DNA from: an uncultured Shinella sp.
GTDB lineage: Bacteria; Pseudomonadota; Alphaproteobacteria; Rhizobiales; Rhizobiaceae
NCBI GenBank assembly: GCA_946886325.1
Contig: CAMPIK010000179.1
Location: 1 to 5,819 of the forward strand
Reading direction: 5' to 3'
Length of the DNA stretch: 5,819 bases
The notes beneath the pieces are model-generated. The model saw only the letters and a program-made list of their open reading frames with translations, made no database searches and was not told the origin of the DNA. Positions 5,242-5,819 of this stretch are shown here, in pieces; the first letter of the stretch is position 1, and the number at the start of each line of letters is the position of its first letter. A program made the position numbers and the translations under genes.

Positions 5242-5819
5242 TCACCGTTGCGGAACCGTCTCGCCGGCCAGTCCTGCATCCTCCGCCGTCTTTCCATGCT
5301 GCACGAGCGGGCGGTTTCCGGTGAGCCTGCGCAGTAGCACGTAGAAGACCGGCGTCATGAAGATGCCGAAGAGGGTGACGCCGATCATGCCGGAGAAGAC
5401 GGCGAGGCCCATGGCGGCGCGCATCTCGGCGCCGGCGCCTGTGGAGAGCACCAGCGGCACGACGCCCATGATGAAGGCCATGGAGGTCATGAGGATCGGG
5501 CGGAGCCTGAGGCGGCTTGCCTCGATCGCCGCCTGCACCGGCGTCCGTCCCTCGAATTCCAGCTCGCGCGCAAATTCGACGATCAGGATGGCGTTCTTCG
5601 CCGATAGGCCCACAAGGACCACGAGGCCGATCTGGGTGAAGATGTTGTTGTCGCCGCCGGTGTACCAGACGCCGGCCAGCGCCGCGAGAACGCCCATCGG
5701 CACGATCATGATGATCGCGATCGGCAGCGTCAGGCTTTCATATTGCGCGGCGAGAACGAGGTAGACGAGCAGCAATGCCAGCGGAAAGACGACGATGCTC
5801 GAATTGCCCGCGAGGATCT
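5242..5819 (-). CDS. efflux RND transporter permease (AcrB/MexF family), C-terminal fragment at window edge
   Basis: The reading frame enters from the right edge and ends at TGA 5242-5244, giving the last 191 residues of a protein normally about 1,030-1,070 long. RND pumps are proton-driven inner-membrane trimers that export drugs, dyes or detergents through a periplasmic adaptor and outer-membrane channel. Diagnostic stretches are FPLALLLVYLVLAAQYESLT, DNNIFTQIGLVVLVGL, then SAKNAILIVEFARELE and RLRPILMTSMAFIMGVVPLV, ending with MTPVFYVLLRRLTG. These correspond to AcrB's transmembrane helices 9-12 of the HAE1 family; the DNNIFTQIGLVVL wording resembles the MexF/OqxB branch. The final 25 or so residues are a hydrophilic cytoplasmic tail. 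An apparent start at 5775 (TTG) is only an internal codon. The gene converges on the regulator and belongs to another unit; no adaptor gene follows it here. Confidence 0.95.
   Translation of the reverse strand, partial: ILAGNSSIVVFPLALLLVYLVLAAQYESLTLPIAIIMIVPMGVLAALAGVWYTGGDNNIFTQIGLVVLVGLSAKNAILIVEFARELEFEGRTPVQAAIEASRLRLRPILMTSMAFIMGVVPLVLSTGAGAEMRAAMGLAVFSGMIGVTLFGIFMTPVFYVLLRRLTGNRPLVQHGKTAEDAGLAGETVPQR

Noticed and set aside
4631..5245. A 204-residue minus-strand frame antisense to the GntR-type regulator
   Set aside because: Runs through the intergenic terminator and lacks motifs; the plus frame has a complete helix-turn-helix and FCD domain.

Overview
The window is chromosomal-type DNA from a high-GC alphaproteobacterium, most likely a member of the Rhizobiales (Rhizobium, Agrobacterium, Shinella or a relative). 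This rests on the strongly G/C-ending codons, the pairing of a TRAP transporter with an IlvD/Edd-family sugar-acid dehydratase under an FCD-type GntR regulator, and recalled resemblance of the dehydratase to the Rhizobium leguminosarum L-arabinonate dehydratase. The species cannot be fixed from the sequence alone. No RNA gene, insertion sequence, CRISPR array or att site is visible.

Minus-strand operon (4357 down to 1, running off the left edge). Transcribed leftward are: a periplasmic TRAP solute-binding protein (dctP, 3332-4357); an intercistronic GC-rich hairpin (3304-3324); the small membrane subunit (dctQ, 2752-3273); the large membrane permease (dctM, 1446-2762, overlapping dctQ by 11 bp); a 57-residue, single-membrane-segment protein that I do not recognise (1259-1432); and the N-terminal 418 residues of an IlvD/Edd-family dehydratase (1-1254). 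Gaps and overlaps are tiny after dctQ, so dctQ, dctM, the small protein and the dehydratase are very probably co-translated on one mRNA. The inferred job is sodium-driven uptake of an organic acid, probably an aldonic (sugar) acid, followed by dehydration to the 2-keto-3-deoxy acid.

Divergent control region (4358-4474). This 117-bp stretch has a perfect TTGACA -35 box for the leftward operon, a plausible promoter for the rightward regulator gene, and between them an AT-rich perfect 14-bp palindrome (4409-4422). The palindrome is the best candidate operator for the divergently transcribed GntR/FCD regulator (4475-5191, plus strand), which keeps its helix-turn-helix and all four presumed metal ligands.

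Right edge. A strong hairpin (5199-5234) separates the regulator from the convergent 3' end of an RND multidrug-efflux pump gene (5242-5819, minus strand, C-terminal 191 residues). That gene belongs to an unrelated transcription unit.

The most notable items are the small acidic membrane protein tucked between transporter and enzyme, and the compact shared operator/promoter region. I see no evidence for an exotic system such as a defence island, retron or mobile element.
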